Shown here one piece after another: positions 17,364 to 26,630 of a DNA stretch of 64,000 bases (the stretch's first letter is position 1; each line of letters starts with the position of its first letter). Origin of the DNA: Flammeovirgaceae bacterium (GTDB lineage: Bacteria > Bacteroidota > Bacteroidia > Cytophagales > Cyclobacteriaceae). The position numbers and the translations under genes are program-made. Location of the stretch: positions 1 through 64,000 of the forward strand of contig JADJRT010000010.1 of NCBI GenBank assembly GCA_016712035.1, given 5' to 3'. The notes beneath the pieces were generated by a model. It ran no database searches, had not been told where the DNA came from, and saw only the letters and a program-made list of their open reading frames with translations.

Positions 17364-18418
17364 AGTATTTTCTCAAGGAGTGCTAAATATGAATTGATTC
17401 CGGCTTCAATTTCGGCAACGTAAATAAATTCGTCAGCACTATGCGATCGGGCAGAATCTCCGGGTCCCATTTTAATGGAAGCTACCGGCATCAAGGCTTG
17501 ATCGGAAGTTGTTGGCGAGCCATATAATTTTTTTCCTAGTGATTTGCCAGCAACAACCAGGGGATGAGTTAAAGAAATTCCCGAGGAGCGCATGCGAAGA
17601 GATCGCGGGGTCACTTCGCATTTGACATTTTCTTTCACCGTTTTCAATACTTCTTCTAATGAGTAAGAATCTGTCACACGGATGTCAACAGTAAACTTAC
17701 ATTCTGTTGGTACTTGATTATGTGCCTGGCCCGCATTTATAACAGTTACTGACATTTTTACCTCGCCCAGGGTGTCAGAATTTTTTGGAAACCTATAGCT
17801 TCGAAACCATTCGATATCTTGTAATGATTGATAGATAGCATTTACTCCTTCTTCGCGGGCCGCATGACCCGCCTTTCCCTTACTAACACAGTCCAATACC
17901 AACAATCCCTTTTCGGCAATGGCAATATCGGTTAGCGTAGGCTCGCCCACGATGGCAAAATCTATTTTGGGAAGATCATTCCAGATTAATTCAATCCCAT
18001 TCGGTCCGGAGATTTCTTCTTCGGCTGTAGCCGCGATTACTAAATTATATTTTAGTCCATCCTTATCGTAGAAGTAGTAGAATGTTGTCAGCAGGGAAAC
18101 CAGCGCCCCACCGGCATCATTACTACCCAAACCATAAAGTTTTCCATCTTCCACATCTGCCGAAAATGGATTGCGGGTATAAGCCGGATTTGGTTTTACG
18201 GTATCGTGATGTGAGTTGAGTAAAATGGTTGGCTTAGCATCGTTAAAGAATTTATTCTTGGCCCAAACATTGTTGCCTTTTCGTTGTGCCTCTATGCCGT
18301 GATGCTTGAAGAAACTCATTAGTAGATTCGCTGTCTTGTCTTCCTCTTTACTGAAGGAAGGTATACTGATAAGTTGCTGCAACAGGCCGAGCGCGATATC
18401 GGGCAGATGTTCTTTCAT
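17360..18418 (-). CDS. argE: M20 family N-acyl-ornithine/citrulline deacylase
   Basis: 352 residues with the M20 di-zinc motifs: LNSHHDTVKP (first ligands), GLGSNDAGGALVSLL, the catalytic Glu pair in AATAEEEISGPNG, and VGEPTL; a dimerisation domain follows (GHAAREEGVNAIYQSLQDIE). In operons using argF' the deacylated substrate is N-acetyl- or N-succinyl-citrulline, giving citrulline for argG. It overlaps argB by 4 bp and the Nudix gene by 4 bp, so expression is tightly coupled. Intact. Confidence 0.9.
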   Translation of the reverse strand: MKEHLPDIALGLLQQLISIPSFSKEEDKTANLLMSFFKHHGIEAQRKGNNVWAKNKFFNDAKPTILLNSHHDTVKPNPAYTRNPFSADVEDGKLYGLGSNDAGGALVSLLTTFYYFYDKDGLKYNLVIAATAEEEISGPNGIELIWNDLPKIDFAIVGEPTLTDIAIAEKGLLVLDCVSKGKAGHAAREEGVNAIYQSLQDIEWFRSYRFPKNSDTLGEVKMSVTVINAGQAHNQVPTECKFTVDIRVTDSYSLEEVLKTVKENVKCEVTPRSLRMRSSGISLTHPLVVAGKSLGKKLYGSPTTSDQALMPVASIKMGPGDSARSHSADEFIYVAEIEAGINSYLALLEKIL

Positions 18419-19206
18419 GCCTGTGTTATCAGGGTGCCTTTAGTGTCGTAACCAATGTTTGCCAACAGGTGCGTGTGCTCACCAATCAAAACTTCCTTAA
18501 CCCCCGATTGAATAGCATTAAATGAATTTTCCAGTTTGGGCAAAATGCCATCGTGAAACAAGCCTTTCTTAAGTAGCTCTTTATATAGAGTATAGTTAAG
18601 ATTACGAATGACTGAATCGTCTTTACTGACATCCGTAAGCACGCCTTGCTTCTCAAAACAGAAAATCAGACGCACATCAAAATGTTTGCTCAGCGATACA
18701 GCCAACACAGAAGCAATCGTATCCGCATTGGTATTCAGCATCGTTCCGTTTTCGTGCGTGAGCGGAGCAAAAACGGGAATCACATTCTGTTTAAGGAGAA
18801 AGTAGAGTAAGGTACTGTTAACGCTATCCGGTGTAATGTCTCCAACAAATCCAAAGTCAGTTTCGCCAACGGGTCTTTTAACAGCTTTAATTAAATTTCC
18901 ATCCGCTCCGGTAACGCCCATCGCATTGCAATGATGCGTCTGAAGTTGTGCTACAATTTGCTTATTGACTAAGCCGCCATACACCATCGTTACCAGATCA
19001 AGTGTTTTAGCATCCGTAATTCTTCTGCCCTTCGTGTAATGGGATTCAATGCCCAATTGATCGCCCAATTTGGTTGCAATTTTTCCACCGCCATGAATCA
19101 ATACCTTGGGTGATTGAATGGAGGCAAAGTCTTTGAGAAATACTTTCAACGACTTTTCGTCATCTAACACATTGCCTCCGATTTTTATGATATATAATTT
19201 GTTCAT
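18415..19206 (-). CDS. argB: N-acetylglutamate kinase
   Basis: 263 residues of the amino-acid kinase fold: N-terminal IIKIGGNVLDDEKSL, the glycine-rich IHGGGKIATKLGDQLG, YTKGRRITDAKTLDLV, MGVTGADGNLIKAVKRP, and the C-terminal LNTNADTIASVLAVSLS and FHDGILPKLENSFNAI. It phosphorylates the gamma-carboxyl of N-acyl-glutamate, the second step of the pathway. Short ArgB without the N-terminal helix of arginine-sensitive hexameric kinases, so feedback inhibition may be absent. It overlaps argE by 4 bp and lies 58 bp after argF'. Confidence 0.94.
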   Translation of the reverse strand: MNKLYIIKIGGNVLDDEKSLKVFLKDFASIQSPKVLIHGGGKIATKLGDQLGIESHYTKGRRITDAKTLDLVTMVYGGLVNKQIVAQLQTHHCNAMGVTGADGNLIKAVKRPVGETDFGFVGDITPDSVNSTLLYFLLKQNVIPVFAPLTHENGTMLNTNADTIASVLAVSLSKHFDVRLIFCFEKQGVLTDVSKDDSVIRNLNYTLYKELLKKGLFHDGILPKLENSFNAIQSGVKEVLIGEHTHLLANIGYDTKGTLITQA

Positions 19207-19264
19207 ATTCTTAGTTTTTAGTCCTGAGTACTTAGTCGTGAGTCTACATACTAATGACTCAGTA

Positions 19265-20216
19265 CTATTGACTCAATAATTCCGCCAACACGGCTTGTGC
19301 GGCCCACACCCGATTGCCGGCTTGTTGTGTTACTACGCTATTAGGGCCATCTAAAATCTCGTCACTTAGTTCTACATTTCTGCGCACAGGAAGGCAATGC
19401 ATAACCTTCGCTTGATTGGTAACAGATAACTTTTTATTTGTTAACATCCATTTAGGATCATTGCAATATATTTTCCCATAATCCTCGTAGGTGCTCCAGT
19501 TCTTTATATAAACGAAGTCTGCATCTTTCAGGGCTTCATCTTGATTTTGGGTGATGGTGGCACCTTTGGTAAATTTCGGATCGAGTTCATAATCCTCAGG
19601 ATGAGTGATTACAAAATCGGCCTCGCCCCATGCATTAACCCATTGCGAAAAACTATTGGCCACACATTGTGGTAATGCTTTAACGTGCGGAGCCCAGGTA
19701 AGTACAATTTTTGGTTTTCGTTTTTCTTTGAAAGTTTCCTGAATGGTAATAATATCAGTTAAACTTTGTAACGGATGCACCGTGGCACTTTCTAAACTAA
19801 GAATAGGTACAGCTGAGTACTTAATGAATTGCTGAATATACAACTCACTGTAATCGTCTGCTTTATTTTGTAGCGATGGAAATGTTCTGATGCCAAGAAT
19901 ATCAAAATACTTTCCAAGAACCGGTGCGGCATCTTTTACATGTTCCACCGTGGAGCCGCTCATGATCGCTTCATCTTCAAACTCGAGCGACCATCCATCC
20001 TGACCCACATTAAATACAATCGCGTCCATACCCAGATTTTTTGCTGCAATCTGCGTGCTGATACGGGTGCGCATGCTGGGGTTTAAGAAGAGCATTCCCA
20101 ATCGCTTGTTGTGCCCAAGGGTAGAGTCCTTTAAACGGATTTGCTTTATAAGCAAGTGCATTGCTTACAAGTTGGTCGAGATTAGTTACTTCGTTTACAG
20201 ATAAGAAGTGCTTCAT
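19265..20216 (-). CDS. argF': N-acetyl/N-succinyl-ornithine carbamoyltransferase, frameshifted
   Basis: Transfers carbamoyl phosphate to N-acyl-ornithine, the reaction that marks the Bacteroidota/Xanthomonad arginine route. After correcting one shift near 20125-20140 the protein runs MKHFLSVNEVTNLDQLVSNA, ALAYKANPF, DSTLGHNKRLGMLFLNPSMR; the carbamoyl-phosphate motif is SMRTR rather than the STRTR of ordinary ornithine transcarbamylase. VMHCLPVRRNVELSDEILD near the end is the ornithine-side loop. Acetyl versus succinyl specificity depends on one residue in the loop around GSTVEHVKDAAPVL and needs a structural alignment. The start codon overlaps the argD stop by 4 bp. Confidence 0.93.
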
Positions 20217-21349
20217 GATGCAACGGTCTGTTTAAGTTGAACAGCTAAGGCCTCCAGGAACATATCCGCTTCGGCTTTTGATAAGGCTAGGAAGGAAGAA
20301 GACGCACAGTATTGGGTTTAGCTTCGCCTGTAAATATAGCTTGCTTGAAAAGTAAATCTTTGCGCAGGGTTGCAAGTTCATCCGGTAAATCAAACCCAAT
20401 CATTAATCCTTTACCACGAATGGCTTTTATTTCAGAGAATGACTGAAGCTGTTGCATTAATAAATCACCAAGTTTAGCGGCATTGGTCATTAAATTTTCT
20501 TGCTCGATCACTTCAAGTACAGATAAGCCTGCAGCGCAGGCTAAATAATTTCCGCCAAAGGTTGTGCCTAACATCCCGCTCCAAGGTTTTATGTCAGGAT
20601 GAATAAGTAAACCGCCAATCGGAAAGCCGTTGCCCATACCTTTCGCGATTGTAATCAGGTCAGCTTCAATACCTGAAAACTGATGGGCGAAAAATTTTCC
20701 GGTGCGGCCATAGCCGGATTGCACTTCATCTAAGATAAACAGTGCACCAACCTCTTTACATTTTCTGGAAAGCAGTTGCAAAAACGAATCGTTTGGAAGC
20801 ACAATACCGCCAACCCCTTGGATACCTTCAATAATAACTGAAGAGATTTCAGTATTTATAGTTTCCAGAAAAGCTTGTTCATCATTTAAAGGAAGAAAAA
20901 TAATTTCGTGACCTGCATTGAAAGGAGCCACAATTTTTGGATTGTCGGTTGCGGCAACCGCACCAGATGTACGGCCATGAAATGCTTTTTTTAAAGGCGA
21001 TTACTTTTTTTCGCCCGTTTACAAATGAGGCGAGCTTGAGTGCATTCTCGTTGGCTTCTGCCCCCGAATTACAAAGAAACAGCTGATGATTCGGATAACC
21101 GGAAAGTTGGCCAAGTTTATCGGCTAGTTTCTCTTGTAAGGAATTTATTACACTATTGGAATAAAAACTAATTTTATCCAATTGGTTTTTTAATGCCTCT
21201 ACAAAATGTGGATGGTTATGACCTATAGAAATCACGGCATGACCACCATACAGGTCTAAATATTTTTTTCCGTCTTTATCCCAAAGCCAGGAGCCTGAAG
21301 CCTTAACGGGTTCAATAGGGAAGAGGGGGTATACATCGAATAGTTTCAC
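20213..21349 (-). CDS. argD: Acetylornithine-type aminotransferase, two frameshifts
   Basis: Class III PLP aminotransferase converting N-acyl-glutamate semialdehyde to N-acyl-ornithine. The first frame shows GSWLWDKDGKKYLDLYGGHA, FCNSGAEANENALKLA (cofactor phosphate site) and breaks at a poly-A stretch near 20985-20990. The second frame supplies FNAGHEIIFLPLND, LDEVQSGYGRTGKFFA and the PLP-lysine motif TIAKGMGNGFPIGG. A further missing base near 20287 hides the true end (LLPSLALSKAEADMFLEALA), which stops at 20213 overlapping argF'. Reconstructed length about 378 residues, normal. Confidence 0.93.
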
Positions 21350-21384
21350 TGAGTTTAAAGTTTATAAGGTGAAAGTCAAAAGTA

Positions 21385-21738
21385 CTATGCTCTCACCTTT
21401 TTAATTAATGAAATTAACATGGCTTTCACTTCATTTGTTAATGCATCTATTTTCTCGTGTTGACTTTTGTTGAGATACCCTAATTCAAATGATAGGAGGG
21501 ATAGATATTCAACTTCTTGAACTGATCCGAATGACGTCTGAAGGTAATTTGCAAAATCTTTCTTGGTGAATTTTCCGCATCCCTCAGCTATATTCGTAGG
21601 TATTGAAACTGCAGCTCGTCTAATTTGACTGGTAATTCCAAATGATTCATCTTTTGGAAATCCTTTAGTCGCATCGTAAACCAATAACGCATTTTCATGA
21701 GCCTTCTGCCAAACAATAAGATCTTTGAAGTTCTGCAT
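21385..21738 (-). CDS. Four-helix-bundle protein (23S rRNA intervening-sequence protein family)
   Basis: 117 residues with the family signature: MQNFKDLIVWQKAHENALLV, the central RRAAVSIPTNIAEGCGKFTK, and YLQTSFGSVQEVEYLSLLSF. First described from intervening sequences in 23S rRNA, these proteins occur as single genes scattered through Bacteroidota genomes; their role is unknown. Here it sits inside the arginine operon between argC and argD, 35 and 70 bp from its neighbours. No inverted repeats or transposase flank it. Probably a mobile or hitchhiking gene that does not stop operon transcription. Confidence 0.9.
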   Translation of the reverse strand: MQNFKDLIVWQKAHENALLVYDATKGFPKDESFGITSQIRRAAVSIPTNIAEGCGKFTKKDFANYLQTSFGSVQEVEYLSLLSFELGYLNKSQHEKIDALTNEVKAMLISLIKKVRA

Positions 21739-21808
21739 TGTACTTAAAATTTGACTAGTAGCTCAATCTAGCTTTAAACTTTTGACTTTCCGCTTTATAA
21801 TTTTTTAT

Positions 21809-22786
21809 CTAACACCCACTCCCCTTCAACTTCAATCCCTCAGTCTCCTCAAATCCACACATCAAATCCATATTTTGAATAGCCTGACCACTGGCTCCTT
21901 TTAATAGATTGTCGGTGATGGAATGAATAACCAATTTCTTTCCAACCTTCTCTAAATGAAGTAAACACTTGTTGGTGTTAACCACTTGTTTCAAATCGAT
22001 CATCTCATTACTCACATGAGTGAATGGATGTGAAGCATAGAATTCTTTAAATAGTTTGTTGGCTTCTTCCAGACTTAGCTTTGACTCCAAAACTGAAGTC
22101 ACAAAAATTCCTCTTGTGAAATCTCCTCGCCATGGAATAAAATTTACATCCTCACTAAAACCGGGTTGCAGACTTTTCAACGTTTGATTAATCTCACCCA
22201 GATGTTGATGCGTTAATGTTTTGTAGGCTGAGATATTATTTGCACGCCAGCTAAAATGTGTTGTCTCCTGAAGTTTTTGACCAGCACCAGTTGAGCCTGT
22301 AATTCCTGTAGTGTGAACTTCTTTTAACAATCCGGCTTCAGCTAAAGGCAACAACCCAAGTTGAATGGTAGTGGCAAAGCAACCCGGGTTAGCAATGTTC
22401 TTAGCCGTTTTAATTTTATTTCGTTGAAATTCCGGAAGACCGTAAATAAACTCACGACCCGCCACAGAATCTCCTAAACGAAAATCATTCCCTAGGTCTA
22501 TGATTCGGGTGTTGTCAGAAAATTTATTCTCAGCGACAAGTTTTTTACTTTCACCATGGCTTAAGCATAGGAAGAGAACATCAACGGGTTTATTGAAATC
22601 TGTTGAGTAGGTTAAATCAGTTTCTCCAACAAGATCTGCATGTGTGCTAGTTACAGGTTTGCCCGCCTGACTTCTACTTTGAACAAACGCAATTTCAACA
22701 TGCGGATGGTTGAATAATAGACGTAGTGTTTCACCGCCTGTATATCCGGCTCCACCTATTATTCCAACGTTTATTTTTTTTGTCAT
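21809..22786 (-). CDS. argC: N-acetyl-gamma-glutamyl-phosphate reductase
   Basis: 325 residues. The NADP-binding loop GGAGYTGGE is at 11-19, the catalytic cysteine C136 is in ANPGCFATTIQL, and the catalytic histidine is in the THQHLGEINQTL region. It reduces N-acyl-glutamyl phosphate to the semialdehyde, the third step. It lies 75 bp downstream of argG and 70 bp upstream of the four-helix-bundle gene. Intact and of normal length. Confidence 0.95.
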   Translation of the reverse strand: MTKKINVGIIGGAGYTGGETLRLLFNHPHVEIAFVQSRSQAGKPVTSTHADLVGETDLTYSTDFNKPVDVLFLCLSHGESKKLVAENKFSDNTRIIDLGNDFRLGDSVAGREFIYGLPEFQRNKIKTAKNIANPGCFATTIQLGLLPLAEAGLLKEVHTTGITGSTGAGQKLQETTHFSWRANNISAYKTLTHQHLGEINQTLKSLQPGFSEDVNFIPWRGDFTRGIFVTSVLESKLSLEEANKLFKEFYASHPFTHVSNEMIDLKQVVNTNKCLLHLEKVGKKLVIHSITDNLLKGASGQAIQNMDLMCGFEETEGLKLKGSGC

Positions 22787-22860
22787 TTTAAAAAGTTAAA
22801 AGTTTAAAGTGGAAAGTTTAAAGCGATGTGTTTTACACTTTCAACTTTTTTGCTTTGTAC

Positions 22861-24057
22861 TTATTTTTCCACCTCTTGTTTCACTTGATGATATATCCCC
22901 ACCTGGTTACCAAATATTTTTGTAAACCCTTTCACATCATCGGCTGTCCAGCCCAAATTCATTTCGCCATACTTTCCAAACTTGGCCGACATCAAATCAT
23001 AGTCAGATGAAATGCCATTGATTTGATAGCGATAGGGATAAAGTGTTAGTGAAACTTCACCGGTTACATGCTGTTGGGAGCTGGTTAAGAAAGCTTCCAT
23101 ATCACGCATAATAGGATCAAGGTACTGGCCTTCGTGCAGCCAGTTGCCATAGAACTGAGCCAATTGATCTTTCCAACTTAATTGCCATTTGGTAAGCACG
23201 TGCTTTTCCAACGCATGATGTGCTTTTATAATTAACACTGGCGCAGCAGCTTCAAACCCAACACGTCCCTTAATCCCAATAATGGTATCGCCAACATGAA
23301 TATCTCTGCCAATCCCGTAAGGACCAGCAATAGTTTGCAAATGATGGATCGCATCCACTGGATGGTCAAATTTTTTGCCGTTAACGGAAACGAGTTCACC
23401 TTTCTCAAAGCCAAGTTTCACTTCTTCATTTCCCTGTTTAGTAACTTGGGTGGGCCAGGCTTCTTCGGGTAATTGTCCCATTGAATTCAAGGTTTCTTTC
23501 CCGCCTACTGAGGTACCCCAGATACCTTTATTAATAGAGTACTTGGCTTTTTCAAAATTGAAAGCAACTCCCTCTGCTTTAAGAAACTCTATCTCAGCTT
23601 CACGACTTAATTTCTTATCGCGAATAGGCGTGATGATTTCAGTACCCGGAGCCAGAATCTGAATGATCATGTCGAAACGAACCTGATCATTACCGGCACC
23701 TGTACTTCCATGGGCAACTGCATCGGCATTTATTTCTTTTGCATATCTGGCGGAAGCCAAAGCCTGCGACATGCGCTCGGCACTAACGCTTAGCGGATAG
23801 GTTCCATTCTTCAACACATTGCCGAAAACAAGAAACTTGATTACCTTCTCATAATAATTTTTTGTCTCGTCAATAGTTTTGTGAGACGTTACGCCTAAAC
23901 TCAACGCACGCTTTTCAATCTCTTTAACTTCTTCGGGATTAAATCCACCGGTATTTACCGTTAGCGTATGGACTTCGTAACCCAACTCTTTCGATAAATG
24001 GATAGCGCAATATGAAGTATCTAATCCACCACTAAATGCTAAAACAACTTTTTTCAT
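22861..24057 (-). CDS. argG: Argininosuccinate synthase
   Basis: 398 residues, intact. The ATP pyrophosphatase P-loop AFSGGLDTSYC is at 8-18; citrulline/aspartate-binding segments HGSTGAGNDQVRFDM and SINKGIWGTSVGGKE follow. It joins citrulline and aspartate, consuming ATP. Second gene of the operon, directly after the GNAT gene (140-bp gap) and before argC, the order commonly seen in Bacteroidota. Confidence 0.96.
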   Translation of the reverse strand: MKKVVLAFSGGLDTSYCAIHLSKELGYEVHTLTVNTGGFNPEEVKEIEKRALSLGVTSHKTIDETKNYYEKVIKFLVFGNVLKNGTYPLSVSAERMSQALASARYAKEINADAVAHGSTGAGNDQVRFDMIIQILAPGTEIITPIRDKKLSREAEIEFLKAEGVAFNFEKAKYSINKGIWGTSVGGKETLNSMGQLPEEAWPTQVTKQGNEEVKLGFEKGELVSVNGKKFDHPVDAIHHLQTIAGPYGIGRDIHVGDTIIGIKGRVGFEAAAPVLIIKAHHALEKHVLTKWQLSWKDQLAQFYGNWLHEGQYLDPIMRDMEAFLTSSQQHVTGEVSLTLYPYRYQINGISSDYDLMSAKFGKYGEMNLGWTADDVKGFTKIFGNQVGIYHQVKQEVEK

Positions 24058-24197
24058 AACTCAAAGGGTTGCCTCAAAAGTATCACGTCTGTCAGGTTGA
24101 GCCAGACATCCGGTAGGCAGGTTTATTGAAACCGCTTTCGACAGCTCAGGCTGACAACAGCACTTTTAAGAACCTATTATATTTTACTTTTAAATAC

Positions 24198-24943
24198 TTA
24201 CCAGAAGAAGAGAAAACTCATGAATGAAGACTTTTTACCATCGTCACCTTCTTTTTTCTTGCGTCCTTTTAATAAGACAAACTGCTTGAAGCGAACCCAC
24301 CGTTCAAAAAGTTTAAAGTTACCTTTAAACTCCCGCTTCTTTTGATGCTCCAATTCACCCTCTGGGGTAACAACCGTTTTAGTAAGTTCTGTCTTTTTCT
24401 TAGCATCGTCTGCCGGATCGAAAAGCATGGCGGTGCACATACAGTTTTACGCTCCTTACTGGTTAAGATTTCAAAGTTTACACAACTGCGGCAACCCTTC
24501 CAGAACTCTTCGTCTGTGGTGAGTTCGGAATAGGTTACTGGCTCATAGCCCAGGTCTGAGTTGATCTTCATCACGGCCAGGCCGGTGGTTAAGCCAAAAA
24601 TTTTGGCCTCAGGAAATTTCTTTCGCGATAGTTCAAAAACCTTGCGTTTAATTTCTGTGGCCACCCCGCTTTTTCGGAAGGGCGGTGATACAATGAGTCC
24701 CGAGTTGGCTACATACTTTTCGTGTTGCCAGGCTTCGATGTAACAGAAGCCAACCCAGGTTCCTTCGGAGGTAAGGGCAATAACCGCTTTACCTTCCTCC
24801 ATTTTCATTTTTACATATTCAGGCGTGCGCTGGGCTATGCCCGTGCCTCTCGCCTTTGCAGATTCTCCCATCTCCGTAGTGATGGTCTCTGCATAATGGG
24901 TGTCATCAGCCGTAGCTGGTCTGACAATAATATTGTCTTGCAA
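24198..24943 (-). CDS. GNAT N-acyltransferase, candidate first enzyme of the arginine pathway, frameshifted
   Basis: About 245 residues after joining two frames near 24440. The GNAT fold is visible as IIVRPATADDTHYAETITTE, VGFCYIEAWQHEKYVANSGL, the acyl-CoA pyrophosphate loop PPFRKSGVATEIKRKVFEL and LGYEPVTYSELTTDEEFWKG. A cysteine-rich tail with a CMCTAMLFDP-like segment and a basic C-terminus follow. In Bacteroidota a GNAT of this kind precedes argG, and no argJ or classical argA is present here, so it probably makes N-acetyl- or N-succinyl-glutamate. The family is clear; the substrate is inferred from position. Confidence 0.82.
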
Positions 24944-24984
24944 TGTGTTGAGTCGTTAATTGATATAAGAAAAACAAAATGCTA

Positions 24985-25172
24985 TAAAGCATAGTGGGCG
25001 TAATCTGCCTTGCAGACCCGCCATACGATTGTTAGTAAAGAGGTATCAGATTCTGATTTGCCTTCGAAAGCTTCTGAACCCCGGGTGGGGGAAACGATCG
25101 GTGCAGATGAGCAAGGTTGCTGGTGTAGCAACGCTGACAGTGAAGTCAGCAGGCTCAAAAGGGGTGATGGTT
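24985..25172. other. GC-rich, strongly self-complementary segment upstream of the arg operon and dedA
   Basis: Between divergent genes. Successive possible stems on the plus strand: TCTGC/GCAGA (about 25004-25016), ATCAG/CTGAT (about 25045-25057), ACCCC (about 25078) with GGGGT (about 25161), GAGC/GCTC enclosing GTTGCT/AGCAAC (about 25116-25132) and GCTGAC/GTCAGC (about 25133-25150). The last three form a potential three-way junction. No known riboswitch motif was recognised. A 60-codon frame without ATG overlaps it. Either a structured RNA or the remnant of a repeat. Confidence 0.35.
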
Positions 25173-25320
25173 GTTTTCAATTTCTTTAGTGGTGTTTAAA
25201 TCGTCACTTAAAAGGCATTATAAAAATGTTTCTACAAAATTAATGGAATAAAAAACGATTATTTCAATAGTTGGTTCATTTTTATGTAAGTTTTTTTAAC
25301 CAAACATTGAAGAAAGTAGG

Positions 25321-25884
25321 ATGGAGAATTTTTTGGATCAATATGGGTACCTGGCTTTGCTGGTTGGAACGTTCTTCGAAGGGGAGACTGCCATCCTCAT
25401 GGCCTCTTCTCTCATCTATCGTGGGCTGTTCGATTTTCCTCTAACTATTCTGGCTGCGTTCCTCGGCTCCTTCATCAGCGACTGGATTTACTATCTCATT
25501 GGTCGGCTCAATGGAAAATACTTTTTAGCTAAACGACCCAAGTTGGAGGCTAAGGTAAAGCCGGTTACCGATTTCTTTCACACCCATAAACTCCAGATAC
25601 TTTTCAGTTATCGGTTTCTCTATGGGTTTCGGGTAATCATACCGCTGGTAGTGGGTATGAGCGGTATCCGCCCTATCGCATATTTGTTTTATAGTACCCT
25701 TACGGGATTGATGTGGGCTACGATGGTGAGCACGGCCGGGTATTGGGTGGGTCGCCTCCTCAACTTACAAGCAAAAGCTTTTGAAGATTATTTTATTTTT
25801 ATCGTGCTCGGTTTTGCTACGTTTGGATTGGTGATGGGCTACATCATACGCAAGGTGGCGATAAAAAAAATGGAGGTGGAGTGA
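25321..25884 (+). CDS. DedA/VTT-domain membrane protein
   Basis: 187 residues. The DedA signature is present: YLALLVGTFFEGETAILMAS (acidic motif in the first re-entrant segment), FLGSFISDWIYYLIGR, and the FRxxxGxR-type motif as YRFLYGFRVIIPLVVGMSG. Four to five membrane helices. DedA proteins are lipid flippases or scramblases needed for membrane homeostasis; undecaprenyl phosphate and phosphatidylethanolamine are known substrates in the superfamily. Divergent from the arginine operon, with a 377-bp spacer. Intact; the ATG follows an A-rich stretch. Confidence 0.9.
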   Translation: MENFLDQYGYLALLVGTFFEGETAILMASSLIYRGLFDFPLTILAAFLGSFISDWIYYLIGRLNGKYFLAKRPKLEAKVKPVTDFFHTHKLQILFSYRFLYGFRVIIPLVVGMSGIRPIAYLFYSTLTGLMWATMVSTAGYWVGRLLNLQAKAFEDYFIFIVLGFATFGLVMGYIIRKVAIKKMEVE

Positions 25885-25954
25885 TATTTTTATTTTAGAG
25901 ACGTTGTTGGCCGTAGCAGTAAGAGATACCTCGGTAATACATTCCTTGGTAAGA

Positions 25955-26590
25955 TTAATTGAGGTTGAGGCCTAATGTTAGTCCGAACCAAGGTTTATTT
26001 TGATACACCCATACTTTTTTATCTCTATCAGTCAAATAATCCCAACCCACTCCAATCCCGACAGTAAGTGAGTTTAGCCCAGCCATAGCTGCAAACCCTC
26101 TTGAAAGCACAAATCCGTCATATTCATCTGTAATTTGGTTTGCTGTTGTCCACGGATTAACAGCTGTTGATCCGATTCCCCGAAGAGACCAAATGTCAAA
26201 CCACTATGACGATATGATTTTTTTGACCGGCTGGCGTTTTTTCAAAACCCACTTGAAACCTGTCAACCCGGTAACCCAAATAGACATTGCCATTAAAGTT
26301 TGTGTTTAATTGGCGAGGAATCGTTGTACTTGTTGGACGAAACTTAAAGAGAATTGTCATCACGTCAACATCAAATTTGTCAGTTCTGAAATATTCGGCT
26401 GTTGAAGGCACAATTGTTAGTGGAGGTTCACCATCAATCGGATAGATTTTCACCGAATCATCTTCGGTATCAATATATACCTTTTGTACTTTTGAATTGG
26501 TTTGCCTGAACTTATAATAACCATCATTTAATTGATACTTTGGCGAATTTTTTTAGCGTAGACTCTAGTTCCGGTGACCAACAATAACAT
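25955..26590 (-). CDS. Outer-membrane beta-barrel-like protein, frameshifted
   Basis: About 210 residues assembled from three frames: signal-like start MLLLVTGTRVYAKK at 26590, then PKYQLNDGYYKFRQTNSKV, VKIYPIDGEPPLTIVPSTAE, NGNVYLGYRVDRFQVGFEK and the end SLTVGIGVGWDYLTDRDKKV, YQNKPWFGLTLGLNLN. Alternating hydrophobic strands and a final aromatic/Asn strand suggest a small barrel. Frames break near 26205 and 26545. It lies 40 bp downstream of the agmatine deiminase-like gene on the same strand. Function unknown. Confidence 0.62.
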
Positions 26591-26630
26591 AAGAGGATAT
26601 ACACTTTATTTTTGGCTCGTGCCATTTTTG

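Noticed and set aside
25000..25195. 60-codon plus-strand frame in the arg/dedA spacer
   Set aside because: No ATG, no ribosome-binding site, and composition dictated by paired GC-rich stems; reported as a structured segment instead.
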